A DNA stretch of 64,000 nt from Pseudomonadota bacterium. Its GTDB lineage: Bacteria > Pseudomonadota > Gammaproteobacteria > Xanthomonadales > Xanthomonadaceae. Shown here piece after piece: positions 47,452-56,900 of this stretch; the first letter of the stretch is position 1, and each line of letters starts with the position of its first letter. A model generated the notes under the pieces. That model saw only the letters and a list, made by a program, of their open reading frames with translations, was not told the origin of the DNA and searched no databases. The stretch lies in contig JAFEFT010000020.1 of assembly GCA_018240435.1 (NCBI GenBank), positions 1-64,000 of the forward strand, given 5' to 3'. The position numbers and the translations under genes were made by a program.

Positions 47452-47673
47452 ATGTTCGAAAGCCATTCGCGTGACGAGCTGGATTCGTTGCTCAAGTCCA
47501 ACGTCGAATTCCGCCAGCTCTACCATCGACACCGCGAGCTCGACAAGCAGGTGATGGATGCCGAATTGGGCGTCCTGCCGCTCGACGACACCACGCTCGC
47601 ACAGATGAAGCGCGAAAAGCTCCACGCCAAGGATCGGTTGACCCACCTGTTCGAAAACCGGCCCACGCACTAG
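47452..47673 (+). CDS. DUF465 (YdcH-like) small protein
   Basis: A 73-residue helical protein with the DUF465 pattern (LKSNVEFRQLYHRHRELDKQ, LKREK-like MKREKLHAKDRL). It is probably a short helical hairpin. Molecular role unknown. A strong GAGGAGG site lies upstream of ATG 47452. It follows the structured RNA terminator and ends with its own terminator. Confidence 0.88.
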   Translation: MFESHSRDELDSLLKSNVEFRQLYHRHRELDKQVMDAELGVLPLDDTTLAQMKREKLHAKDRLTHLFENRPTH

Positions 47674-47693
47674 CCGGCAGCTCGACTCCACGC

Positions 47694-47734
47694 GGGCGGT
47701 GGCGGCCACCTCGTCGGCCGTCGCCGCCCGTTTT
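47694..47734 (+). terminator. Intrinsic terminator after the DUF465 gene
   Basis: GGGCGGTGGCGGCC (47694-47707) pairs with GGCCGTCGCCGCCC (47716-47729) with two G-U pairs, 8-nt loop, followed by GTTTTCG. It separates the DUF465 gene from the transsulfuration genes. Confidence 0.8.
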
Positions 47735-47887
47735 CGTTGCCGCCCCGGGCGCATCGCGATCGCTCAGCAATGAATCCACGTCCTGGGGTGGCTGGCGCCG
47801 GGTGTGCTCGCGCCGGCGGCGCTTGCTCCGGGCGCGCCTGCTAAAATCCCGGTTTCGGCCGCCAGTCGGCCTTTGCCGGTATCTGCC

Positions 47888-49258
47888 ATGACGGTGCACG
47901 AGAGCGTCCTCGAACTGATCGGGCGCACCCCGATGATCCGCGCCCGCCGGCTCGATGCCGGTTGCTGCGAGATATTCCTCAAGCTCGAATCGGCCAATCC
48001 GGGTGGGTCGATCAAGGATCGCATCGGTCTGTCGATGATCGAAGCGGCCGAGCAGGCCGGCAAGATCAAGCCTGGCGACACCCTCGTCGAGGGCACCGCG
48101 GGCAACACCGGCATCGGTCTGGCGCTGGTGGCGCAGCAGAAGGGCTACCGGCTGATCCTGGTGGTGCCCGACAAGATGAGCCGCGAGAAGATCTTCAACC
48201 TCAAGGCGATGGGCGCCGAGGTGGTGCTGACCCGTTCGGACGTCGCCAAGGGCCACCCCGAGTATTACCAGGATCTGGCCGCGAAGATCGCCGCCGACAC
48301 GCCCGGCGCCTATTTCATCAACCAGTTCGGCAATCCCGACAACCCGCGCGCACATGAGCAATCCACCGGCCCGGAAATCTGGGAACAGATGGATGGCCGG
48401 ATGGATGCGATCGTGTTCGGCTGCGGCAGCTCGGGGACGATGACCGGCCTGTCGCGATACTTCGCCAGGACCGCGCCGCAGGTCGAGCTGGTGCTGGCCG
48501 ATCCGGTCGGTTCGATCCTGACCCAGTACATCAACGAAGGTACCCTGAGCACCAAATCGGCGAGCTGGATGGTGGAGGGCATCGGCGAGGATTTCCTGCC
48601 GCCGATCAGCGATTTTTCGCGAGTGAAAAAGGCCTACGCGATCTCCGACAAGGAGAGCTTCCTCACCGGCCGCGAGTTGCTGGCGAAAGAAGGCATTCTC
48701 GGCGGTTCGTCCACCGGCACCCTGCTGGCGGCGGCGCTGCGCTATTGCCGCGAGCAGACCACGCCCAAGCGCGTGGTGGTGCTGGTGTGCGACACCGGCA
48801 ACAAATACCTGTCGAAGATGTACAACGATTACTGGATGCTCGACAACGGGTTCCTCGAGCGGCAGCCCTGCGGCGATCTGCGCGATCTGATCCTGCGCCC
48901 GTACACCCAGCGCGACACCGTGGTGATCGGGCCGAACGACCTGCTGGTCACCGCCTACCAGCGCATGAAGCTCTACGAGATCTCGCAGTTGCCGGTGATG
49001 GATGGCGACGAGTTGATCGGCATCGTCGACGAATCCGACGTGCTGCTGCACGTCTATGGCGACGAGGCGCGCTTCCGCGATCCGGTGTCCACCGCGATGG
49101 TGACCCAGCTCAACGTGCTCGACGTGCGCTCGCCGATCGAGGCGCTGCTGCCGGTGTTCGATCGCGGCCAGGTGGCGATCGTCAAGGATGGCAAGTCTTT
49201 CCTCGGCCTGATCACCCGCATCGACCTGCTGAACTACTTGCGCCGCCGCGTACAATGA
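47888..49258 (+). CDS. cbs: Cystathionine beta-synthase
   Basis: A 456-residue PLP enzyme that condenses serine and homocysteine to cystathionine. The PLP-binding Lys is in ANPGGSIKDRIG. The phosphate cup is EGTAGNTGIG, and the family blocks FGCGSSGTMTG and GGSSTG are present. Two C-terminal CBS domains follow (about 335-456: MKLYEISQLPVMDGDELIGI and RGQVAIVKDGKSFLGLITRI), the usual regulatory module. With the downstream gamma-lyase it forms the reverse transsulfuration route. The start ATG 47888 fits the family N terminus. Confidence 0.94.
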   Translation: MTVHESVLELIGRTPMIRARRLDAGCCEIFLKLESANPGGSIKDRIGLSMIEAAEQAGKIKPGDTLVEGTAGNTGIGLALVAQQKGYRLILVVPDKMSREKIFNLKAMGAEVVLTRSDVAKGHPEYYQDLAAKIAADTPGAYFINQFGNPDNPRAHEQSTGPEIWEQMDGRMDAIVFGCGSSGTMTGLSRYFARTAPQVELVLADPVGSILTQYINEGTLSTKSASWMVEGIGEDFLPPISDFSRVKKAYAISDKESFLTGRELLAKEGILGGSSTGTLLAAALRYCREQTTPKRVVVLVCDTGNKYLSKMYNDYWMLDNGFLERQPCGDLRDLILRPYTQRDTVVIGPNDLLVTAYQRMKLYEISQLPVMDGDELIGIVDESDVLLHVYGDEARFRDPVSTAMVTQLNVLDVRSPIEALLPVFDRGQVAIVKDGKSFLGLITRIDLLNYLRRRVQ

Positions 49259-49281
49259 AACTTCGTGACGAGGGCGCGGCC

Positions 49282-49473
49282 ATGCCACCGAAATTGAAGA
49301 TCGTGTACTGGCAGGGCGAGCGCTACTGGCTCGGCAAGTTCATCGATCACCCGGAAATCATGGCGCAGGGCGAGTCGCTCGATGAGCTCGAAGAAAATCT
49401 GCGCGATGCGTATCGCGAGCTGCTGCTGGAGGACGTTCCGGCCGTCCATCAGATGAAAGACATCGCCTTGTGA
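49282..49473 (+). CDS. HicB-like antitoxin (short form)
   Basis: A 63-residue protein with the HicB partial RNase H fold signature (KLKIVYWQGERYWLGKFIDH, GESLDELEENLRDAYRELL). It lacks the C-terminal DNA-binding domain of longer HicB proteins, so it may not autoregulate. The start ATG 49282 has GAGGG upstream; ATG 49255 overlapping the cbs stop (ATGA) is an alternative giving 72 residues. The next gene encodes the toxin. Confidence 0.82.
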   Translation: MPPKLKIVYWQGERYWLGKFIDHPEIMAQGESLDELEENLRDAYRELLLEDVPAVHQMKDIAL

Positions 49474-49649
49474 AGCGCGACGATCTGGTGCGCCAGCTGC
49501 TGGCAGCTGGATGCGTGCTGCTGCGTCATGGCGGTCGCCACGATATCTACATCAATCCGCGCAGCGGGCAGAAGCAGCCAGTTCCGCGGCACCACGAGTT
49601 CGAAGAAGCGCTGGCTCGGCACATCCTGAAATTTCTGGGAATCAACTGA
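49470..49649 (+). CDS. HicA-like mRNA interferase toxin (GTG start)
   Basis: A 59-residue protein read from GTG 49470, which overlaps the HicB stop (GTGA). The sequence KRDDLVRQLLAAGCVLLRHG and GRHDIYINPRSGQKQPVPRH matches the HicA/YcfA fold, with the catalytic His in GRHDIY where most HicA have GSHxxY. The order antitoxin-toxin is the reverse of E. coli hicAB. It is easy to miss because it is short and lacks an ATG. It sits inside the transsulfuration cluster. Confidence 0.85.
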   Translation: MKRDDLVRQLLAAGCVLLRHGGRHDIYINPRSGQKQPVPRHHEFEEALARHILKFLGIN

Positions 49650-49695
49650 ACATGAACAACCTCTCTTTGCACTTTCATTTCCGGATTTCACGACC

Positions 49696-50868
49696 ATGAC
49701 CCACGTTGACGCGACTCACGGCCTCGGCACCCGCGCCATCCATGCCGGCCAGCATCCCGATCCGTCCACCGGCGCGATCATGACGCCGATCTACGCCACC
49801 TCGACGTATGTGCAGCAAAGCCCCGGCGTGCATCAGGGTTACGAGTACACGCGCTCGCACAATCCCACCCGCTTCGCGTGGGAACGCTGCGTGGCCGATC
49901 TGGAAGGCGGCACGCGCGGCTTCGCGTTCGCGTCGGGGCTGGCGGCGACGGCGACGGTGCTGGAATTGCTCGACTCCGGCAGCCACGTCATCTGCATGGA
50001 CGATGTCTACGGCGGCACCTATCGCCTGTTCGAGCGCGTGCGCCGGCAGTCGGCGGGGCTGGAGTTCAGCTTCGTCGATCTCACCGATCCTGCGGCGCTG
50101 GCGGCGGCGCTGCGCCCGAACACGAAGATGATCTGGGCGGAGACGCCGACCAACCCGATGCTCAAGGTGGTCGATCTGTCGGCGCTGGGCGCGTTCGCCA
50201 GGGCGCACGGCTTGATCCTCGCGGTCGACAACACCTTCAGCTCGCCGATGCTGCAACGTCCGCTCGAACACGGCGCCAGCATCGTCGTGCATTCGGCTAC
50301 CAAATACCTCAACGGTCATTCCGACATGGTCGGCGGCATCGCCATCGTCGGCGACCACCCCGAGCTGGCCGAGCGAATGACGTTCCTGCAAAACGCGGTC
50401 GGCGGCGTGCAAGGCCCGTTCGACAGCTTCCTCGCCCTGCGCGGCGTCAAGACCTTGCACTTGCGAATGAAGGCACACTGCGCCAATGCGCTCGAACTCG
50501 CGCGCTGGCTGGAAACCCATCCGGGCATCGACAAGGTGATCTATCCGGGCCTGCCCTCGCATCCGCAGCACGAACTGGCGAAGCGGCAGATGCACGGCTT
50601 CGGTGGGCTGGTGTCGGTGTACGTGCGCGGCGGCTTGCCGGCGGCGCGGCGGATGATGGAGCGCTGCAAGTTGTTCGGCCTGGCCGAATCGCTCGGCGGT
50701 GTCGAGAGCCTGATCAACCATCCGGCGATCATGACCCACGCATCGATCCCGGCCGAACGTCGCGCCGCGCTCGGCATCCACGACAACCTCGTGCGCCTGT
50801 CGGTGGGTGTGGAGGATGTCGAGGACCTGCGCGCCGAGCTCGACCACGCGCTGCGCGCCGATTCCTGA
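49696..50868 (+). CDS. metB: Cystathionine gamma-lyase/gamma-synthase
   Basis: A 390-residue PLP enzyme of the Cys/Met metabolism family. The PLP Lys is in HSATKYLNGHSDMVGG. Other blocks are YEYTRSHNPTR, ASGLAATATVLELL, ETPTNPMLKVVDL and SLGGVESLINHPAIMTH. Sequence alone does not separate lyase from synthase; adjacency to cystathionine beta-synthase favours lyase. In Xanthomonas the homologue is usually called metB and marks the left border of the LPS locus that ends at etfA, as here. Confidence 0.92.
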   Translation: MTHVDATHGLGTRAIHAGQHPDPSTGAIMTPIYATSTYVQQSPGVHQGYEYTRSHNPTRFAWERCVADLEGGTRGFAFASGLAATATVLELLDSGSHVICMDDVYGGTYRLFERVRRQSAGLEFSFVDLTDPAALAAALRPNTKMIWAETPTNPMLKVVDLSALGAFARAHGLILAVDNTFSSPMLQRPLEHGASIVVHSATKYLNGHSDMVGGIAIVGDHPELAERMTFLQNAVGGVQGPFDSFLALRGVKTLHLRMKAHCANALELARWLETHPGIDKVIYPGLPSHPQHELAKRQMHGFGGLVSVYVRGGLPAARRMMERCKLFGLAESLGGVESLINHPAIMTHASIPAERRAALGIHDNLVRLSVGVEDVEDLRAELDHALRADS

Positions 50869-50885
50869 GCGATCCCGGGATCGCG

Positions 50886-51743
50886 ATGCACACCGGCGGC
50901 GGTCACGCACACGCGGCGATGGCCACGCCCGACGCCTCGCCGCGGGGCATGGTGCGTTCGTTGTTCGTCCATCGCCGGCTGATCTGGCAACTGGCGCGGC
51001 GCGACGTGCTCGGCCGCTATCGCGGCTCCTTTCTCGGGCTGGCGTGGTCGCTGGTGACGCCGCTGTTGATGCTGGCGGTGTATACCTTCGTGTTCGCGGT
51101 GATCTTCGGCTCGCACTGGAATGCCGATGCGATCGCCGGCAGCCGGCTCGACTACGCGCTGATCCTGTTCGCCGGCTTGCTGCCGTTCAACCTGTTCGCG
51201 GAAGGATTCAACCGCGCGCCGACGCTGATCCTCGGCAATGCCAATTACGTCAAGCGGGTGGTGTTCCCGCTCGAAGTGCTGCCGGTGGCGGCGCTGCTGG
51301 CGGCGTTGTTTCACATGCTGATCGCGTTGCTGGCGTGGGCGGTGCTGGCGATGTTCGTCCTGCATGGACTGCCGTTGACGCTCGTGTTGCTGCCGCTGGC
51401 ACTGGCGCCGTTGTTGCTGGGCACGCTCGGCGCGATGTGGGCGCTGGCATCGCTGGGCGTGTACGTGCGCGACATCGGCCAGCTCACTGCGATCATCGTC
51501 ACCGTGCTGCTGTTCGTTTCGGCGATCTTCTATCCGCTGACCTCGGTGCCCGAGCCCTATCGCGGCTGGATGGCGCTCAACCCGATGAGCGCGGTGATCG
51601 AGGCCACGCGCGCGCTGCTGGTGTTCGGCCGCATGCCGGACTGGCCGGCGCTGGCGCTGTGCTGGTTGGGCGGGATCGCGGCAGCCTGCGCGGGGTGGTG
51701 GTGGTTCCAGAAGACGCGCACGGGGTTTGCCGATGTCCTCTGA
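50886..51743 (+). CDS. wzm: Wzm-like ABC-2 permease for O-antigen export
   Basis: A 285-residue polytopic permease of the ABC-2 family with about six membrane helices. Family landmarks are RRDVLGRYRGSFLGLAWSLV, TPLLMLAVYTFVFAVIFG and the C-terminal SAIFYPLTSVPEPYRGWMAL. It transports lipid-linked polysaccharide across the inner membrane with the ATPase encoded next. The start ATG 50886 lies 17 bp after metB. The stop overlaps the wzt start. Confidence 0.9.
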   Translation: MHTGGGHAHAAMATPDASPRGMVRSLFVHRRLIWQLARRDVLGRYRGSFLGLAWSLVTPLLMLAVYTFVFAVIFGSHWNADAIAGSRLDYALILFAGLLPFNLFAEGFNRAPTLILGNANYVKRVVFPLEVLPVAALLAALFHMLIALLAWAVLAMFVLHGLPLTLVLLPLALAPLLLGTLGAMWALASLGVYVRDIGQLTAIIVTVLLFVSAIFYPLTSVPEPYRGWMALNPMSAVIEATRALLVFGRMPDWPALALCWLGGIAAACAGWWWFQKTRTGFADVL

Positions 51744-53145
51744 GCCATCCCGCTGCGACGATGTCGCCATCCGCATCGACGACGTCGGCAAGTGTTACCC
51801 GGTCTATGCGCGCCCGCGCGATCGGCTCGCGCAGTTCGTGCTGCCGCGGCTGGCGCGCGCGCTCGGACGTGATGCGAAGAATCACTTCGACGAATACTGG
51901 GCGCTGCGCGGGATCAGTTGCGAGATCGCCCGCGGCGAGCAGGTCGGCATCGTCGGCCGCAATGGCGCCGGCAAGTCCACCTTGCTGCAGATCGTCTGCG
52001 GCACGCTGGCGCCGAGCACCGGCAGCGTGCAGGTCGGTGGTCGGGTGGCCGCGCTGCTGGAGCTGGGCGCGGGCTTCAACCCCGAGTTCACGGGTCGCGA
52101 GAACGTGGTGCTCAACGCCGGCATCCTCGGCTTGAGCGCGGCGCAGATCAAGGCGCGGATGGACGCCATCCTCGCCTTCGCCGACATCGGTCCGTTCGTC
52201 GAACAGCCGGTCAAGACCTATTCGAGCGGCATGTACCTGCGCCTGGCGTTCGCGGTGGCGATCCACGTCGAGCCCGACATCCTGGTGGTGGACGAGGCAC
52301 TGTCGGTCGGCGACGAGGCGTTCGCGCGCAAGTGCTTCGCGCGCATCCGCAAGATTCGCGACGATGGCGCCACCATCCTGTTCGTGTCGCATTCGGCCGG
52401 CACCGTCGCCGAGGTCTGCGATCGCGCGATGCTGCTCGACCGCGGAAGAATGCTGGCGCTTGGCCATACCCGCGACGTGCTCTCGCGCTATCAAAAACTG
52501 CTGTACGCGCCGGCCGAGCGCGTCGACGAGGTACGGGCGTGGATCGCCGCGCATCCGCCGCGTGCCAATGCGCAGCAGATCGGCATCGACGACGTTGCGA
52601 CCGCGCCTGCACCGGCCGACGATGTGCTCGCTTCGGCGACGGCATCCTCCGATCAAGCCGACTTCTTCGATCCCGGCCTGCCGCGCGGGCAGGGCGTGAG
52701 CTATCCCGGCGCTGGTGCGCGCATCGACGATCCGCGTGTGGAAACAGCCGACGGCCGCCGCGTCAACGTGCTCGCGCCGGGCCGCGATTACGTCTATCGC
52801 TACACCGTGCAATTCGACCGTGCCATCGCCGGCGTGCGCTTTGGCATGATGATCAAGACCGTCGCCGGCGTCGAACTCGGCGGTGCCGCCAGCGCGCCGG
52901 TCGGCGAGGGCGTGAGCGCGGTGGCCGCCGGCCGCCGCGCGCAGGTGCGCATCGGGTTTCGTTGCCTGCTCGCGCCGGGCACCTATTTTCTCAACGCCGG
53001 TCTGGTCGGCCTGGTCGGTGAAGGCGAGAATTTCATCGCCCGCGAGGTGGATGTGCTGATGATTCGCGTGCAGCCCGATCCAAAGCGGCTGGCCACCGGC
53101 CTGGTGGATTTCGACGTGCGCCCGCAGGTGGATTGGCATGGCTGA
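51733..53145 (+). CDS. wzt: Wzt-like ABC ATPase with C-terminal polysaccharide-binding domain
   Basis: A 470-residue ATPase. Walker A GRNGAGKST (75-83), signature YSSGMYLRLAFA and Walker B ILVVDEALSVGDEAF are clear. A C-terminal beta-rich domain (about 310-470: GVSYPGAGARIDDPRVETAD, VRFGMMIKTVAGVELGG) corresponds to the Wzt C-terminal domain that recognises the end-capped O-antigen. This predicts chain-terminus modification by another enzyme, and the sulfotransferase-like domain of the next gene is a candidate. It overlaps both neighbours. Confidence 0.93.
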   Translation: MSSEPSRCDDVAIRIDDVGKCYPVYARPRDRLAQFVLPRLARALGRDAKNHFDEYWALRGISCEIARGEQVGIVGRNGAGKSTLLQIVCGTLAPSTGSVQVGGRVAALLELGAGFNPEFTGRENVVLNAGILGLSAAQIKARMDAILAFADIGPFVEQPVKTYSSGMYLRLAFAVAIHVEPDILVVDEALSVGDEAFARKCFARIRKIRDDGATILFVSHSAGTVAEVCDRAMLLDRGRMLALGHTRDVLSRYQKLLYAPAERVDEVRAWIAAHPPRANAQQIGIDDVATAPAPADDVLASATASSDQADFFDPGLPRGQGVSYPGAGARIDDPRVETADGRRVNVLAPGRDYVYRYTVQFDRAIAGVRFGMMIKTVAGVELGGAASAPVGEGVSAVAAGRRAQVRIGFRCLLAPGTYFLNAGLVGLVGEGENFIAREVDVLMIRVQPDPKRLATGLVDFDVRPQVDWHG

Positions 53146-56100
53146 GCGACCCATCGTCCTGCTCGTGCTGGGCATGCACCGCAGCGGCACCTCGGCGCTG
53201 ACCCGGGTGCTCAACTTGCTGGGTGCGGCCTTGCCCGGCGACCTGCTCGGCGGCAACCGCAGCAATCCGCAGGGGCATTGGGAATCGCGCCGCGTCATCG
53301 CCATCGACGAGGCACTGCTGGCGGCGCTGGATCGCCGCTGGGACGACCCCCGACCGTTGCCCGCCGGCTGGCTCGATTCGCCGGCGGCGGCGAGCGCACG
53401 GGCGCAGATCGCCGCCTTCGCCGCCGAGGAACTGGCGACCGCGCCACTGGCGATCATCAAGGATCCGCGCCTGTGCCTGCTGGCTCCGTTGTGGTTGGAG
53501 GTGCTCGCCGCGCAGGGGCTGGACGTGCGCGTGCTGGTGCCGCTGCGCGATCCGCAGGCGGTGGCTGCCTCGCTGCAGCGTCGCGATGGCATGGCCACGG
53601 CCAGTGCCGTGCACCTCTGGCGGCGCCATCTGATCGGCGCCGAGGCGGCCAGCCGTGGCCTGCGCCGGGCACCGGTGCACTTCGTCGATCTGCTGGCCGA
53701 TTGGCGTGGCACGGTTGCACGCATCGCCGCCGCGCTGGACCTCACCTGGCCGATCGCCGACGCAGTGGCGGCGCCGGCCATCGCGGCGTTTCTCGACGCC
53801 AGGCCGCGAGCGCCGGATACGGATCTGCCGGCGTTGCCGGACGATGCCGCGGCGCTGGCGGCAACGCTGGCGCAGGCCGATGCCGATGCGTGCTGGCAGG
53901 CGATCGCGGCGTTGCCGCCGCCCGTCGAGGACGCGCCGGCGCTGCTGGCCACGGCGATCGCCGACATCGGTGCGCGCGAACTGCATGCCGCCGCGGCGCT
54001 CGCGCGCGCCGAGGTGGCGGCGGCGGCGCGGCAGGCGGCGATGGCACAGGCGGAGCAACTGCGGCAACTCGTCGGCGAGCAGTCGAACGCGATCGCGGCG
54101 TTGCGCGCCAAACTTGCCTGCGGCGAGCAGCAGCGCGCGGCCCTGGCCGAGACGCACGCGGCGGCGCTGGCGCAACGGCAAGCGCAGCTGGCGACGCAAA
54201 CGGCGGCGTTGGCCGAAGAACGCAAGCGAGTGGCGGCGCTGCTGCGCAAGCTGGCCGAGTTCGATCGCGCGGTGGCGGGCAAGACCGGCGAGGTCGAGCG
54301 GCTGGCGCGCACCCTGGCGCAGGTCGAGCAGGAGCGTCAGCTCATGCTGCACTCGCGGTCGTGGAAGCTGACCGCGCCGTTGCGCCGTTTCAATGCGCGG
54401 CGGCAGGCGCGGGCCGCGAACGCGGCCGGCGAACCACGCGCGCCGGCGTTCGCGGCAGCGGCCGATGGCGGCGCGGGCGAGCCATTCGATGCCGCCTTCT
54501 ACCTGTCCGAATACCCGGACGTGCGCGCCGCCGGCCTCGACCCGCAGCGCCACTACCTCGATCATGGCCGCGCCGAAGGCCGCCTGCCGCGGCGGCCGCC
54601 GCCGCTGGCGCTGGACGCCGCACCCGCATTCGATGCCGGCAAGGCCACCGTCCTGCTCGTCGGCCACGATGCCTCGCGCACCGGCGCGCCGGTGCTGAGC
54701 CTGAACCTGATCGCCGGCCTGCGCCGCCGTTTCAACGTGATCTGCATGCCGTTGCGCGGCGGCGGCTTGCTGGCGGCGTTTCGCCATCACGCCACGGTGA
54801 CGCTCGATCCGCACGCGTACGGCGAGCGGGCGGCACCGATGGTGGCCGCGCTCGATGCGCTCGCGCCAGCGCAACGGCCGGCGTGGGCGATCGTCAACAG
54901 CATCGAGGCGCGTGCGGTGCTGCCGCTGCTTGCCGCGCGCGGCATCGCGACGGTTTGCCTGATCCACGAGTTCCCGGCCTACACGCGGCCGCGCGTGGCC
55001 TTTCCCGAAGCGATCTGGTGGGCGACGCAGACGGTGTTTTCCACCGAACTCACCCGCGATGCCGCGATCGCCGCGTTCCCCGAATTGGCCGATGCGCCGC
55101 TGCGGGTGCTGCCGCAAGGGCGCTGCACGCTCACCGCCGAGCCGCTGGCCGATGACGACCGCCACGCCGAGGCTGCGTGGCTGACCGGGCGCCTGCGCCC
55201 GGACGGCGAGCCCGACGACACCGTGCTGGTGGTCGGCATCGGTTCGGTGCAGCAGCGCAAGGGCGTCGATCTGTTCGTGCAATGCGCGGCGCAGGCGCTG
55301 GCGCTGGCGGGCGGCCGCAACTGCCGCTTCGCGTGGATCGGGCACGGCTACGATCCCGAGCACGATCTGGGCTATTCGGTCTATCTCGAAGACCAGCTTC
55401 GCCGCAGCGGGCTGGACGGGCGGATGGTGTTCGTCGGGCCCACCGCCCACATCGACGCCATCTACGGGCTGGCCGACGTGCTGCTGCTCAGCTCGCGCCT
55501 GGATCCACTGCCGAACGTGGCGATCGACGCGATGGCGCACGGCCTGCCGGTGCTGTGTTTCGCGCAGGCCACCGGCATTGCCGCCGAACTGGGCGCCGCC
55601 GGCGTCGGCGGCGAGTGCGTCAGCCCGTATCTGGATACCGCCGACATGGCCGCCAAGCTGGCGGCGCTGGCGGCGGCGCCGCAACGGCGGCGAGTGCTGG
55701 GCGAGCAGCTGCGTCGCTACGTCGCCGAGCGCTTCGACATGGACGCCTACGTCGCCGGTATCGCGGAACTGGGCGAACTGGCGCGGGCACAGCAGGCCCG
55801 CGAAGCGCAGGCGGTGCAGGCCATCGTTGCCGGCGATGGATTGCGGGTGGATTTCTTCCGCCGCGAGCCGCTGCGCGGGCAGGCGCTGGCGGAGATCGTG
55901 CGCTGCGAGTACGTGCGACCGTGGGCGGCCGGGGTGGCGCGGCGCAAGCCGCTGCCGGGTCTGCATCCGGGCGTCTACGCCGAGTGCGCGGGGTTGACGG
56001 AAGGCGATGGCGACCCGTTCGCGCACTGGCTGCAAGTCGGCCGCCCCGACGGGCCGTGGCGGCTGCCGGTGATCGCCGCGACGGCGACCGCGGCGCCGGT

Positions 56101-56830
56101 GGACGCTCGCGTGCGTGTGGCCCTGCACATCCATGTCTACTATCCCGACCTGCTGCCGACGATCGTGCAGCGGCTGCGCGGCAACCGCCTGCGCCCGGAT
56201 CTGTACGTCAGCATCGCCCGCGACGAAGACGAGCCGGCGGTGCGGCAGGCCTTGCAGGCCTGTCCGGGGAAGCTGGCGCAAGTGTTGCGGGTGCCCAATC
56301 GCGGTCGCGACATCGGCCCGTTGCTGACCGCTTTCGCCGAGCCGCTGAGCCGCCGCTACGACCTCATCGGCCACATCCACACCAAGAAATCCGCCGACCT
56401 CGCCGACCCGACGGTGGGCGAACGCTGGTGCGAGTTCCTGCTGGAAAACCTTCTGGGCGGCAGGGCGCGCATGGCCGATGCGGTGATCGCGGCGATGGCC
56501 GCCGACGCATCGTTGGGGCTGGTGTTTCCCGACGACCCCAACGTCGTCGGCTGGGGCGCGAACCGGCCCTGCGCGCAGCAACTGGCGGCCCGCCTGCAAC
56601 TGGGCGAGCTGCCACGGCAGTTCAACTTTCCGGTCGGCACCATGTTCTGGGCGCGGGCGGCGGCGCTGCGGCCGCTGTTCGACTTGCGTCTGGACTGGCA
56701 GGATTACCCGCCCGAGCCATTGCCGTACGATGGCTCGATGCTGCACGCCATCGAGCGGCTGCTGCCGTTGGTGGCCGCGCGCGCCGGCCTGCGCTGCGCG
56801 GTGACCTGGGTGCCGGGGGTGACGCGGTGA
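53138..56830 (+). CDS. Sulfotransferase-like / GT4 / RgpF-like multidomain LPS protein
   Basis: A 1230-residue fusion. Residues 1-215 resemble a PAPS-dependent sulfotransferase: LGMHRSGTSALTRVL (about 11-25) as the 5'-phosphosulfate loop and IIKDPRLC (106-113) as the 3'-phosphate site. A long coiled coil spans about 285-400. A short module FDAAFYLSEYPDV...HYLDHGRAEGR is at about 450-487. A GT4 glycosyltransferase follows (about 500-870: GIGSVQQRKGVDLF, LLLSSRLDPLPNVAIDAM). The C-terminal 240 residues resemble rhamnan synthesis protein F (IHVYYPDLLPTIVQRLRGN, NRGRDIGPLLTAF, GHIHTKKS). It probably assembles and decorates the O-polysaccharide exported by Wzm/Wzt. The start overlaps wzt by 8 bp. 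Confidence 0.85.
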   Translation: MAERPIVLLVLGMHRSGTSALTRVLNLLGAALPGDLLGGNRSNPQGHWESRRVIAIDEALLAALDRRWDDPRPLPAGWLDSPAAASARAQIAAFAAEELATAPLAIIKDPRLCLLAPLWLEVLAAQGLDVRVLVPLRDPQAVAASLQRRDGMATASAVHLWRRHLIGAEAASRGLRRAPVHFVDLLADWRGTVARIAAALDLTWPIADAVAAPAIAAFLDARPRAPDTDLPALPDDAAALAATLAQADADACWQAIAALPPPVEDAPALLATAIADIGARELHAAAALARAEVAAAARQAAMAQAEQLRQLVGEQSNAIAALRAKLACGEQQRAALAETHAAALAQRQAQLATQTAALAEERKRVAALLRKLAEFDRAVAGKTGEVERLARTLAQVEQERQLMLHSRSWKLTAPLRRFNARRQARAANAAGEPRAPAFAAAADGGAGEPFDAAFYLSEYPDVRAAGLDPQRHYLDHGRAEGRLPRRPPPLALDAAPAFDAGKATVLLVGHDASRTGAPVLSLNLIAGLRRRFNVICMPLRGGGLLAAFRHHATVTLDPHAYGERAAPMVAALDALAPAQRPAWAIVNSIEARAVLPLLAARGIATVCLIHEFPAYTRPRVAFPEAIWWATQTVFSTELTRDAAIAAFPELADAPLRVLPQGRCTLTAEPLADDDRHAEAAWLTGRLRPDGEPDDTVLVVGIGSVQQRKGVDLFVQCAAQALALAGGRNCRFAWIGHGYDPEHDLGYSVYLEDQLRRSGLDGRMVFVGPTAHIDAIYGLADVLLLSSRLDPLPNVAIDAMAHGLPVLCFAQATGIAAELGAAGVGGECVSPYLDTADMAAKLAALAAAPQRRRVLGEQLRRYVAERFDMDAYVAGIAELGELARAQQAREAQAVQAIVAGDGLRVDFFRREPLRGQALAEIVRCEYVRPWAAGVARRKPLPGLHPGVYAECAGLTEGDGDPFAHWLQVGRPDGPWRLPVIAATATAAPVDARVRVALHIHVYYPDLLPTIVQRLRGNRLRPDLYVSIARDEDEPAVRQALQACPGKLAQVLRVPNRGRDIGPLLTAFAEPLSRRYDLIGHIHTKKSADLADPTVGERWCEFLLENLLGGRARMADAVIAAMAADASLGLVFPDDPNVVGWGANRPCAQQLAARLQLGELPRQFNFPVGTMFWARAAALRPLFDLRLDWQDYPPEPLPYDGSMLHAIERLLPLVAARAGLRCAVTWVPGVTR

Positions 56831-56900
56831 GAGGCTGTGCGTTGTTCAGCCTCAGACTCTGATGACGGCGGCAACGACCGGCGGACAAGGGACTGGAACG

